Below are positions 1-8,406 of a stretch of DNA of 52,394 bases, piece after piece. This DNA is from JBCDGZ01 sp038750655. GTDB lineage: Bacteria > Bacteroidota > Bacteroidia > Chitinophagales > Saprospiraceae. The stretch covers positions 1 to 52,394 of the forward strand of contig JBCDGZ010000036.1 in the NCBI GenBank assembly GCA_038750655.1, written 5' to 3'. Positions within the stretch are counted from its first letter, which is position 1, and each line of letters begins with the position of its first letter. Made by a program: the position numbers and the translations under genes. Below the pieces are notes generated by a model. The model saw nothing but the letters and a program-made list of their open reading frames with translations, had not been told where the DNA came from and did not search any database.

Positions 1-31
1 CCACTTTCAACTTATTATTCTTTATAGATGA

Positions 32-66
32 CTTCCAAAGTCCTTCATTTGAAGTAACTTTGGAAG
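32..66 (-). terminator. Hairpin downstream of the RHS gene
   Basis: Perfect 10-bp arms CTTCCAAAGT (32-41) and ACTTTGGAAG (57-66) enclose a second inner stem CTTC/GAAG (43-46 and 51-54) with an ATTT loop, giving an almost continuous 14-bp stem. It lies 37 bases past the RHS stop codon on the minus strand. There is no clear T tract, so it could be a terminator or a 3' mRNA-stabilising hairpin. Confidence 0.5.
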
Positions 67-102
67 CATATTTATGGTAGATTAACCGCTGGTCGATTCT
101 AA

Positions 103-3100
103 TTAATCTTTAAAATTTTTATTGGGATTAACAGTTGATTCTGATGAATCTCCTTTATAGATAAGTTCGTACTTCTGATTATGGAGTCTCATACTATCAT
201 CTGTCAACATTTGTATGATTTTTCCATGTGCATATTCCCAGACTAAAGGGTTCATGTTATCGTTCAGGTCTGGTCCCATATCTCTTAATCCAATGATCCC
301 CTCTATTTGTCTACGTTTTCCTTGTAGTAAATTTTCAAGAGAATCCACTAGCTGATCAACTAATGGAGTTGATGGATTTGTGGTACTTTCTGGTTCAACG
401 TCTTGACCATTGGTTATAACAAGTATATCCCCAGGTTGTATATTCCCTTTTTTATAATCTCCATTATATTTATCGTCAACCTTTCCTTCTCCGTCAAAAA
501 CGTTTTGGAATTGTTCTGCATTATCATAAACTATTTGAAGCCAGTCAGCAGCACAGCTCAATTCACAGGAATAGTTTTCATTTAGATCTTGAGCAATTTG
601 AGTGGGACCTTGTCCTTCTTGAACACTGTATCCTATTAATTTACCATCGGCTGCAAATAATGCTTGTAATCCATGTAAATCAATATTTGATATAGGACTA
701 TTATCTGCATAATTATAGACAGATAAATGGGCAAACTCTTCTGCTATCGGGTCAACACCAGTAAAGCGCCCAATCGCCGCATCATACCACCGCGCCCCAT
801 AATCACTCCAATTCAACCCAAAATCCTCATTCAACTCCTTCCCATTATACTGATACTGATTCTCCGTACCCACAGTCGCATTCCAATTCCCGTCCATCGC
901 CATACCAAAGGCGTAGTAATTATTCTCCTGAATAATCTCCGCCTCCGTCACCGTGCCGTCTCCATTGAGGTCGGTGAAGCTGACTCGGGCGTTGCCCAGA
1001 TGATCTTTGATGGTATACTCATACTGCCAGGTAGTAACATAGATGCTACAAGGTTCGCTCAGTGGCGTCAGCCGGCCCTCTTCGTGGTAGATGGCCTCCC
1101 AGCAATCGCCATCGTACTCAATACCATTGATGTAGCGTTTGATGCTATTATCACTGGTTTCTTTTTGCCACTTGCGGCCCAGGGCATCGTAGGTGAAGCG
1201 AATCCAGTTGCCATTGTCGAAAGTGATTTGGTAGGGGAGGTTCAAGTGATTGTAGGCGACATCCATTTCCTTATGATCATCGCGAATCATATTGCCCTTG
1301 TTGTCGTAGCCGTAATTTCTGAAGTTGGTCACTGAAGCCTGGAAGCCTCTGTTTCTGGCAAAGTCCTGATCGCGTATTTTACTTAAGCGATTGCCGTCGT
1401 AACGGTAGATCAGTCGATCAATAAGATCAAAATTAGTGTTGGCAGTGTTGACTGGGCCGAAGCGTCTCAGCGTCAGAATATTTCCATTTTTATCATAAGT
1501 AATACCACTGGTCGTATAATGACCGGCATTGATTGATGCGCCACTAGCATCCAGCTCATCGTAAGCTGCCAGCAGTAGTCGATTTCGATCATCGTATCTG
1601 TACCTGTAGCGTTGGCGATCTCGGCAGCCTACCTTCCAGGTCCAGGTGGTGATATTGCCATTGTAGTTAACTGGTCCGCCGATAGGGCTAGAAATATAGG
1701 TCAATGACATGCTGAATAGGTCATTATCATTAGTGCAGTCAAAGGTATTCACCCCCGTCAACCAATCCCGGATATTATAGGTGTAATCCAGATGCTGCAA
1801 GTAGTTACTTCCGGAGGTATTGTGCAGTGATTTTTTCTCTAATAAATTCTCCTCATTATACTCCTGAGTAGAGAGCAAAACATTATGGCCATTATAGGTC
1901 TCTATGGACGTATTCAACAGGCGTCCGGCAGGATCATAGGTGTATTCCTTGGCAATCAATTCTCCTCTTGTTATGGTATTGTTCTGAAATTTTGCGAAGT
2001 GCCTGCGCAGCGAGTTGGTCAAACGGCCAGCAAAATCGTATTTCATAAAGGTGACATCTTCATCCTGGAAAGGATGATCTTCACGAATCTGAATTTCGCG
2101 GCCTAGCTCGTCAAAGTAGGTTTGTGTGATCAGCCATTGATTCGGGGGTAAGTTAGCATCAGCGGGCAGTACACCGGTGCGGGAGGCCACTTGCTTGCCT
2201 CGTACATAGGGGTAGTTGGAACTGGGGTAGGGGATGCCATTAAAGGTGATATGATAGTCTTCATCAGTCTCAACGATACCATTGCGATTAATATCATAAT
2301 CATCATAGTAGTTAACCGTATGGATATAGACATTTGCTGAGGGGAATGATTGATTGGTTGTGTATCCGAAACTACCTGTTGTGATATTTTCGAATAAACC
2401 ATCATTGTTATCGGGGGTATCCGTTCCAATGTACTCTCCGGTTATAATTGGCCGCCCTAGTATATCATACTTCGTACACAGTTTTGTGCCGTTCGCATCG
2501 ATGCTCATCACTTCTCTGTCCAGTCGATCGTAGAGGAAAAGGGTCTGTCCAGCTCCTGGAATATGCTTGCTGGTCATCCTTTGCATCATGTCATAGGTGT
2601 AGCGATAGACATAGGGATCGTATGCTGCGCTATTAATATTCCAGTTGTTGTTGCTGTTTTCCATTCTTTCCACCCCTAGTGGAGGGATTACTCCAGTAAT
2701 ATTACCTGCTCCATCATAAAGGGTGTAGGTTTGATCACCCGATTCGTCTACCATCACAATAAGCCCTCGCATGTCAGTATAGGTGCGCGTAACTTGGTTA
2801 TTTTCATTAGTTACCTCCGTGACATAGAGTTTATTAGCAGGATAAAAGCTGCCCCCAGGAGTAGCGATGTTGCGGACTTCATTGGCATTATTAGAGCGAT
2901 AGACGGTACTATTATTCCGAACGGCTGTCCGCCAGTCTTCACCAGCGCCCCACTGGATACTGGGTCTGTTCAGGGGGGAGGCTTCAAATTCTACTTGATT
3001 GTAAGCATAAGGGCCTCTTGCAGTTGATTGCTCGGTGATGGCATCGCTGCGGAATGCCCCTCCATTTGTAGGGGCGGTATAGTGCAGATAAGTGATGTGC

Positions 3101-6100
3101 TCACGCCCTACGGGATCATACACTTGAGGGACGATGATGTCATTCCCCGCTGGTGACTGTTCCACTTGCACCGATTGAATAGGGCGGCCCAGACCGTCGA
3201 GGTATTGGAAATTGCGGTTAGCCTGGCTAGTGAGGAGGGCATTGACCGCTGTCAGATTCTTGGCCCCGGACACCAGCACATTTTGTGTTTTGATATGGTT
3301 GATGGCATCGCCGCTGTGGTACTCGTATTCGATGCTTTTAACAACATCTTTGTTGTTGTCCAAAATGAGTTGTAAACGCTGGAATTCATCATACTGATAA
3401 TGAGTCAGCATTCCGCTTTCATCACCTACCGCTAATTGCAGCAAGCTAACTTCATCATAGGTATAGGTGCTCATTAAAGCATCCTTGGGATGAATCCTCA
3501 ACTCATCAAGATAGATGTTGCTATTACCCACCAGATACAGAATACCATTAAGGTTATCCAGTTCTAATTCATAATAGCTCCAGTCATTAGTCACCGTAGC
3601 ACTCTGTCCAGCGGCTGAAAAGACCCCATTGCCTTTGGCCCAAAATCCAAGGACATAGTCCCCCGGCGCAAGATCAAATTTTCCGATGTTACTACTCATC
3701 CGAAAGTAGCGATTTCCGCCCCAGGCCTCAGTCGATTTGATGGCATTTGAATTGTCATATACCCATCCTCCCTTCGCGGTGCTGGCTTCAAAGCTGGTGA
3801 AGGCAACCTCATTCTGCTCCGCATTCCGAACCGTCGCCGTTAACACTTCATTCTGATGTCCCCAGATTAAACTCTGGATTTGATCATCTACTCTTTTAAA
3901 TGCTGTTGGCTTGCCATCGGCATTGTAGCTCAACATATTGTAGATTGGTCGTTCCAGTACTACATTGCCACTAACACTCATCACCTGATTCAGAACATCA
4001 GGATAAATCTCCACTCCGAACAGCCCGTATTCCGTACTTTGACCACCCGTAATTGAAGACCCTTCTAAATTGACAACTTCTAATGGTATGCCTACCATAT
4101 TTCGACTGATCAGGCTGTTATAATTTTTCTCAAAAGCATAGCTTGTTTCCTGACGATATTGGGTGCCATCGCTATTTTCGTATTCTACAGCAGTAGGGAA
4201 GATGTGGCGGTCTTGACTATCGTATTCGTAATTGGTCGTCTTGATTACGTCATCAATGGTTTCGGTAGTTTGGGTTAATAAAACCGATTCGGATGTTAGG
4301 TCATAGTAATCATAATAAAAATCCATACAGCCCGTAAGCACGCAGTTGTCTAAAACCTTGTAACGATACGCTGCTGATAGTCCAGTGACCGAAGCCAATA
4401 CTCTTATATCATAGTCATTTTCAATTGTTCGGATGACCTGCCCTGCTTCGTTTTCATCTATTTGCTCTAGGAGCAATCCCTTCCTGTGACTCCTGCTGAT
4501 CACCGGAGGAAATGGGGGATAAAAATTAGCATAATCGCTAAAAACGGAATATTTAAAGATGGAGCGACCGTTGCCGGATACCTTCACTTCCACCTGCCGA
4601 TACCCGACAGGACTCCCTCCTTTGTACAATAATGCAGAGTTGGAACTTGAAGAGTAGGCATTATAGGTACAGATTATTTTTTGGCTGCATTGTGCTCCTT
4701 GTGGCCCCGGTATACCAATAACATTTTCGCTGACATAAGCAATTGGATAGCTCAGATAACCACTAGAAATGGAGTCACAGATAAGAGAATCTTCTGAAAG
4801 GTAGTTATAGTTAAATTCACGGATGAGGTCATTATCTGTACTGATTCCATCATGGTCTGTGATGCGGGCTATTCTCAGTCCTCCTGCTGGTTTTTCACAG
4901 ATCGGATCTGCTAGGGGGACTTCTTCTTGCCAGCGGGCGGTTAGGGTAGCTACCATATCTACACCATCTTCAGTATTATTAAGTACCGAAGTCTCTAAAT
5001 AATAATCGCCTGCATCTAAATTGATATCTATTACTAATTGTGTGGCTCCATCATTACTGGGAAGAAAAGAGTGAATCACGTTATTGTTAGCATCCAATAT
5101 CTTCGCGTAATGATCCAGGAATTCTCCTTCCCCCACAAAATATGCTGTAAACTGTACCTCGGTTCCATTTTCCAGGATATAAATAGGAGTGGTGTTGTTA
5201 TAAGGAGCTCCATTAATTTCCAAACTTTCTGATCTAAATACTCGATTTTCTATCGTCGTCGTAACCGGCGCAAAATTACTATAAGAATGCAACTCATACT
5301 CAAACTCCTTATGCCCGCCTGTGGGGTAAGTAATCTTACTCAGGCTTCCTATTCTGGCGAAGTCGAGATTGGGTTCTCTATTAGCACCGCCAACCGATTG
5401 AGTACCAAAGGTGTGAAATGGAATCAAAGTCTGATTACCAGCACCATTGTAGAAGCCCCAGTGATCCTGATTTTTGGAGTCGCGACTAGGGATAGTATTT
5501 GGGTTGTGGTAGGTGAAGGTGTAGGGCTGGGCAACTGGTACGCCACTAGAGACTTCTCGAACAGTTTTCAATTGCAGGCGATAATCTTCAAATGTTCCAC
5601 CACTTGTAGGACCAAAATATCCATGATTGAAGAGGTACTTCTTAAGCCGTGTGGTTTTATTGGCTCCGAAAATTCTGATCTCACTCAGGCGAATTCCATC
5701 ATCCAAATCAAGGCGATTACTTTGGTGGATAAAGTCGACTTTTGATTGTGCAGATTCGATACTCGTCAATCGAGGGACATCCAGGTCAATCAGATTATAA
5801 CAAGTACCTGGTGCTCTGCTTGGGCATAAGCCCTGAGTGCCATCTGTAAAGATATATTCAGTCTCAGAGGTGTTGATTTTGTAGTGCAGCGCATTATTAA
5901 CGTAGGTGAATTCAATCAAATCATTATTGTTTTCATCCTCGATCTTAGTCAAGTACCAGGCGGTTACATAAGTTTGAAATTCATTCCCTGGCCCAACTCC
6001 ACTGGGTCCCTCGCAGTAGAAGGTTCTTAAACTTGTTTCCTTGGTAGAATTCCCATGTTTATCGGGTAGCCCAAAATAATATTGAATCCCTTGTGGTGTG

Positions 6101-6702
6101 GTTAGTTTAAAGTGATCACGATTAATGAATTCTATTTTGATATTCTCAAAATTGGAGAGGTGTATATTCCCCCCCTGATCAAAGAAGAACGATCCAGCCA
6201 TGCCATTAACATTAAAATGAAATTGATCAGGTTCAGAATCGTAGGTTTTAGAATCCAATAAGCCAATAATGTAAGGGCAATTATCAGGATTATCAAAATT
6301 GTCTGGTATGTCAGGAGAATCGATAAATCCCCTATCTATCTCCTCGTCAGGATTCCCTCTTACTGTACGAGTGATCACCCCTCCAGCATTCAAGTTCCAA
6401 CCTAATCCCACCCAGCTGGCGATTTCTTCTACTCGGATACCTCCAGTATGGTAGCTAAGAGAAATAGGAACGGTTAATTTCCCGTCGGTCACTGTGTAGA
6501 GAGGAATATTTACTTGTGGGTTTCCGGTATGATTATCAACGGGCATCTCCCCGTATTTCCCTAATGAGGCAGAAGTAGGCCCCGGTGGAGTAACACCTTC
6601 CAGAGGGTCGATAACTGTAGTGCCACTTATTGGGCCTCCCTGGCCCCAGGCTAAATGACTAGCCAGTAAGCTGACTAGCAAAAAAAGCATTACATTTTTC
6701 AC
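103..6702 (-). CDS. Secreted RHS/YD-repeat protein with LysM-like C-terminal region
   Basis: A 2199-residue protein with an N-terminal signal peptide (hydrophobic stretch ending near AWGQ, residue 21), so probably exported. Many YD/RHS repeats fill the central and C-terminal parts. A segment around residues 1150-1250 (LDGLGRPIQSVQV, YDPVGREHITYLHY) resembles the DUF6443-type region common in Bacteroidota RHS proteins. The RHS-associated core is clear near residues 1957-2004 (DYGARWYDAAIGRF, GVDPIAE, YNYADNSP). RHS shells normally encapsulate a variable C-terminal tip. Here the roughly 195 residues after the core begin with a divergent LysM-like stretch (YSVQEGQGPTQIAQDLN to IQPGDILVI) and then a tail without a recognised catalytic motif. 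No immunity gene is visible in the 102 bases downstream, and there is no type VI secretion context. Toxin activity is therefore unproven; a surface or carbohydrate-binding role is equally possible. Confidence 0.93.
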   Translation of the reverse strand: MKNVMLFLLVSLLASHLAWGQGGPISGTTVIDPLEGVTPPGPTSASLGKYGEMPVDNHTGNPQVNIPLYTVTDGKLTVPISLSYHTGGIRVEEIASWVGLGWNLNAGGVITRTVRGNPDEEIDRGFIDSPDIPDNFDNPDNCPYIIGLLDSKTYDSEPDQFHFNVNGMAGSFFFDQGGNIHLSNFENIKIEFINRDHFKLTTPQGIQYYFGLPDKHGNSTKETSLRTFYCEGPSGVGPGNEFQTYVTAWYLTKIEDENNNDLIEFTYVNNALHYKINTSETEYIFTDGTQGLCPSRAPGTCYNLIDLDVPRLTSIESAQSKVDFIHQSNRLDLDDGIRLSEIRIFGANKTTRLKKYLFNHGYFGPTSGGTFEDYRLQLKTVREVSSGVPVAQPYTFTYHNPNTIPSRDSKNQDHWGFYNGAGNQTLIPFHTFGTQSVGGANREPNLDFARIGSLSKITYPTGGHKEFEYELHSYSNFAPVTTTIENRVFRSESLEINGAPYNNTTPIYILENGTEVQFTAYFVGEGEFLDHYAKILDANNNVIHSFLPSNDGATQLVIDINLDAGDYYLETSVLNNTEDGVDMVATLTARWQEEVPLADPICEKPAGGLRIARITDHDGISTDNDLIREFNYNYLSEDSLICDSISSGYLSYPIAYVSENVIGIPGPQGAQCSQKIICTYNAYSSSSNSALLYKGGSPVGYRQVEVKVSGNGRSIFKYSVFSDYANFYPPFPPVISRSHRKGLLLEQIDENEAGQVIRTIENDYDIRVLASVTGLSAAYRYKVLDNCVLTGCMDFYYDYYDLTSESVLLTQTTETIDDVIKTTNYEYDSQDRHIFPTAVEYENSDGTQYRQETSYAFEKNYNSLISRNMVGIPLEVVNLEGSSITGGQSTEYGLFGVEIYPDVLNQVMSVSGNVVLERPIYNMLSYNADGKPTAFKRVDDQIQSLIWGHQNEVLTATVRNAEQNEVAFTSFEASTAKGGWVYDNSNAIKSTEAWGGNRYFRMSSNIGKFDLAPGDYVLGFWAKGNGVFSAAGQSATVTNDWSYYELELDNLNGILYLVGNSNIYLDELRIHPKDALMSTYTYDEVSLLQLAVGDESGMLTHYQYDEFQRLQLILDNNKDVVKSIEYEYHSGDAINHIKTQNVLVSGAKNLTAVNALLTSQANRNFQYLDGLGRPIQSVQVEQSPAGNDIIVPQVYDPVGREHITYLHYTAPTNGGAFRSDAITEQSTARGPYAYNQVEFEASPLNRPSIQWGAGEDWRTAVRNNSTVYRSNNANEVRNIATPGGSFYPANKLYVTEVTNENNQVTRTYTDMRGLIVMVDESGDQTYTLYDGAGNITGVIPPLGVERMENSNNNWNINSAAYDPYVYRYTYDMMQRMTSKHIPGAGQTLFLYDRLDREVMSIDANGTKLCTKYDILGRPIITGEYIGTDTPDNNDGLFENITTGSFGYTTNQSFPSANVYIHTVNYYDDYDINRNGIVETDEDYHITFNGIPYPSSNYPYVRGKQVASRTGVLPADANLPPNQWLITQTYFDELGREIQIREDHPFQDEDVTFMKYDFAGRLTNSLRRHFAKFQNNTITRGELIAKEYTYDPAGRLLNTSIETYNGHNVLLSTQEYNEENLLEKKSLHNTSGSNYLQHLDYTYNIRDWLTGVNTFDCTNDNDLFSMSLTYISSPIGGPVNYNGNITTWTWKVGCRDRQRYRYRYDDRNRLLLAAYDELDASGASINAGHYTTSGITYDKNGNILTLRRFGPVNTANTNFDLIDRLIYRYDGNRLSKIRDQDFARNRGFQASVTNFRNYGYDNKGNMIRDDHKEMDVAYNHLNLPYQITFDNGNWIRFTYDALGRKWQKETSDNSIKRYINGIEYDGDCWEAIYHEEGRLTPLSEPCSIYVTTWQYEYTIKDHLGNARVSFTDLNGDGTVTEAEIIQENNYYAFGMAMDGNWNATVGTENQYQYNGKELNEDFGLNWSDYGARWYDAAIGRFTGVDPIAEEFAHLSVYNYADNSPISNIDLHGLQALFAADGKLIGYSVQEGQGPTQIAQDLNENYSCELSCAADWLQIVYDNAEQFQNVFDGEGKVDDKYNGDYKKGNIQPGDILVITNGQDVEPESTTNPSTPLVDQLVDSLENLLQGKRRQIEGIIGLRDMGPDLNDNMNPLVWEYAHGKIIQMLTDDSMRLHNQKYELIYKGDSSESTVNPNKNFKD

Positions 6703-7019
6703 AGCAGAATAGTTTTAATATTAAGAAATAGAGGACAGCCGCAGCCTTGACAGTGCAGCGCTGCAGTAACAGTTGATACTGTACTGAGCCGACAGGGCCT
6801 CAGTACATATCTTTTTGAAATATGATTATTGAAAACTAGTACTTACCTGTAGGTCCTCTAAAGTGTAAGACTTTAGCACCTCAAGGATGGAATATTTGAT
6901 TAGTCTAATAAAACGTAAGATAAGCGATCAAAAAAGGGAACACAAGTAGGAACTAATAAGTGATTAAATCCAACTAATAAGTGATGGATTTATCTAATAA
7001 GTGATGAAGGTGATATATT
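6703..7019 (-). promoter_or_regulatory. Structured leader/intergenic region upstream of RHS gene
   Basis: This 317-bp gap separates the carboxypeptidase gene from the RHS gene. It holds three kinds of signal: a 12-bp perfect palindrome TGCAGCGCTGCA at 6754-6765, a hairpin with perfect 8-bp arms GTACTGAG/CTCAGTAC at 6781-6806, and three direct repeats at 6953-7005. A small ACAGT/ACTGT stem at 6769-6782 abuts the larger one. No TAnnTTTG promoter was found on the minus strand. The hairpins may terminate the upstream operon or structure the RHS mRNA leader. Confidence 0.45.
6953..7005. repeat. Three 12-bp direct repeats (CTAATAAGTGAT)
   Basis: Exact copies of CTAATAAGTGAT occur at 6953-6964, 6974-6985 and 6994-7005, with starts 21 and 20 bp apart, about two helical turns. 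They sit just past the carboxypeptidase stop codon and about 250 bp upstream of the RHS start. A one-mismatch partial copy (ATAAGCGAT) lies at 6920-6928. The phasing suits binding of a regulator to one DNA face, but the factor is unknown. Confidence 0.6.
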
Positions 7020-8390
7020 CTAATACCACGCATGAATCTTGAGTAAAATGCCTTGCATCTCCTCTTTGTAAGGACGCGAATATTTAGGATAATTATTATG
7101 CATGAAGCTGAAGATCAATACCCTACCGCTGCGACCAATCAAGTAGCCACTCAGGCAATGCTTATTACTCATGGTTCCGGTTTTGGCATAAACAATGGGC
7201 CCCTCCGGACCGGCGTACCACTTTCTGATGGTGCCCGACTGCCCTCCGGCTGCAAAGAGATCAAACAATCGCTCTTGCGAATGCTTCTGCCGCAGAAGGT
7301 CAAGAACGTGGACAATAGCGCGCGGAGTAAACAAATTATAGCGCGACAGCCCCGAGCCATCCACCCACCTTAAGCGATCGGGCAAGCCCGGCATCCGCTG
7401 ATTTTGCACCGTATCAATGAGCCGACTCACATCAATGGTATCGAACAAAGCCTCACTGCACATCATCAAGACCTGCTCGGCCAGAAAGTTATCGCTCTGG
7501 TGCATCACCCGACGGTAGACGGTATCCACCGGCAAGCTGTACAGCGTTTTTTTAACCCAACTGCTGTCAATGGGCTTTTCCCAGAGGCCCACCTCGCGCT
7601 CCAAGCGCTCGCCCAACAGGCGCACCAGCAAGCTATCCGAATACCGAAAAGGCAAGCCCCGCCGCACTTCGCCGCCCTCCGGCCTCCCCACCCAAGTAAA
7701 AGCATTCCGATCCAAGTGCCGCCAAACGCGCACCCGCTCCTCACCCCGCTCCTCATATTTCAGATGCTTCGCAAAATAAGGCGGCTCGACCCTCGGCTCC
7801 TTTTGCCCCGCCTCCCAGACAAAGCGGACCCTATTGCTGTACAGCGGCATCGCCGAGCGCTCCGTCTGAAAGGCGAAGTAGTAATCGTCCCAGGCCCAGC
7901 CCGGACCGAAGTGCGCCTCCTGGACATTACTGGCGGAGTAGTAGAGAGGGCCAGGGTGGTTTTTCAGCAGCTGCTCCACCGTGCTGTCGGCGGGCAGCTG
8001 CGGATGCCAGAGCGTAGGGTCGCCCGTTCCCCAGAAGAGGAGAGTGTCGCCAAGGTGGCTGTAGCGCAGTGCGGGCAGGCGGTCGCCCAGTAGTTCGAGG
8101 GCGGTGTAGAGGGTGAGGATTTTGGTATTGGAGGCGGGGGTGAAGTACTTGTCGCTGTTTTGCTGGTAGAGCCATTTTTGCTGCTGTGGATCGTAGAGGG
8201 CCAGGCCGGTGAAGCCTTGGGCGAAGACCTCGGATTCGGTCATCAGTTGTCGCAGCTCTTTATGGGCCTTCCGTTCGAGGCGGCGACTGCTGTGGCAGCT
8301 ACTGAGTAGCAATAAGGCAGACAAAAGTAGTCCCCCCGCCAGGCTAAACTGCTGTAAAGACCGAGCTAGTGTTTTGAGTAATGGCGTCAT
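7020..8390 (-). CDS. dacB: D-alanyl-D-alanine carboxypeptidase/endopeptidase (PBP4, family S13)
   Basis: A 456-residue penicillin-binding protein that would hydrolyse the terminal D-Ala or cross-links of peptidoglycan peptides in the periplasm. The N-terminus is hydrophobic and ends in a lipobox-like LLSSC (Cys32), so it is probably an outer-membrane lipoprotein. All three active-site motifs are visible: SNTK (Ser87, Lys90), SDN (299-301) and KTGT (403-406). Length fits the S13 family. It follows the glycoside hydrolase gene on the same strand after only 16 bp, so the two are probably cotranscribed. Coding-strand composition shifts from C-rich in the 5' third to G-rich in the middle of the gene. 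The S13 assignment is firm; the balance of carboxypeptidase and endopeptidase activity cannot be read from sequence. Confidence 0.93.
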   Translation of the reverse strand: MTPLLKTLARSLQQFSLAGGLLLSALLLLSSCHSSRRLERKAHKELRQLMTESEVFAQGFTGLALYDPQQQKWLYQQNSDKYFTPASNTKILTLYTALELLGDRLPALRYSHLGDTLLFWGTGDPTLWHPQLPADSTVEQLLKNHPGPLYYSASNVQEAHFGPGWAWDDYYFAFQTERSAMPLYSNRVRFVWEAGQKEPRVEPPYFAKHLKYEERGEERVRVWRHLDRNAFTWVGRPEGGEVRRGLPFRYSDSLLVRLLGERLEREVGLWEKPIDSSWVKKTLYSLPVDTVYRRVMHQSDNFLAEQVLMMCSEALFDTIDVSRLIDTVQNQRMPGLPDRLRWVDGSGLSRYNLFTPRAIVHVLDLLRQKHSQERLFDLFAAGGQSGTIRKWYAGPEGPIVYAKTGTMSNKHCLSGYLIGRSGRVLIFSFMHNNYPKYSRPYKEEMQGILLKIHAWY

Positions 8391-8406
8391 CGTAGTGTGA
8401 AAAATA

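Noticed and set aside
103..690. Call of a specific toxin domain at the RHS tip
   Set aside because: No catalytic motif could be recognised, and the start of the tip looks LysM-like.
7404..8093. Plus-strand frame opposite the PBP4 gene
   Set aside because: All three penicillin-binding motifs are on the minus strand; this is a shadow of a G/C-rich gene.
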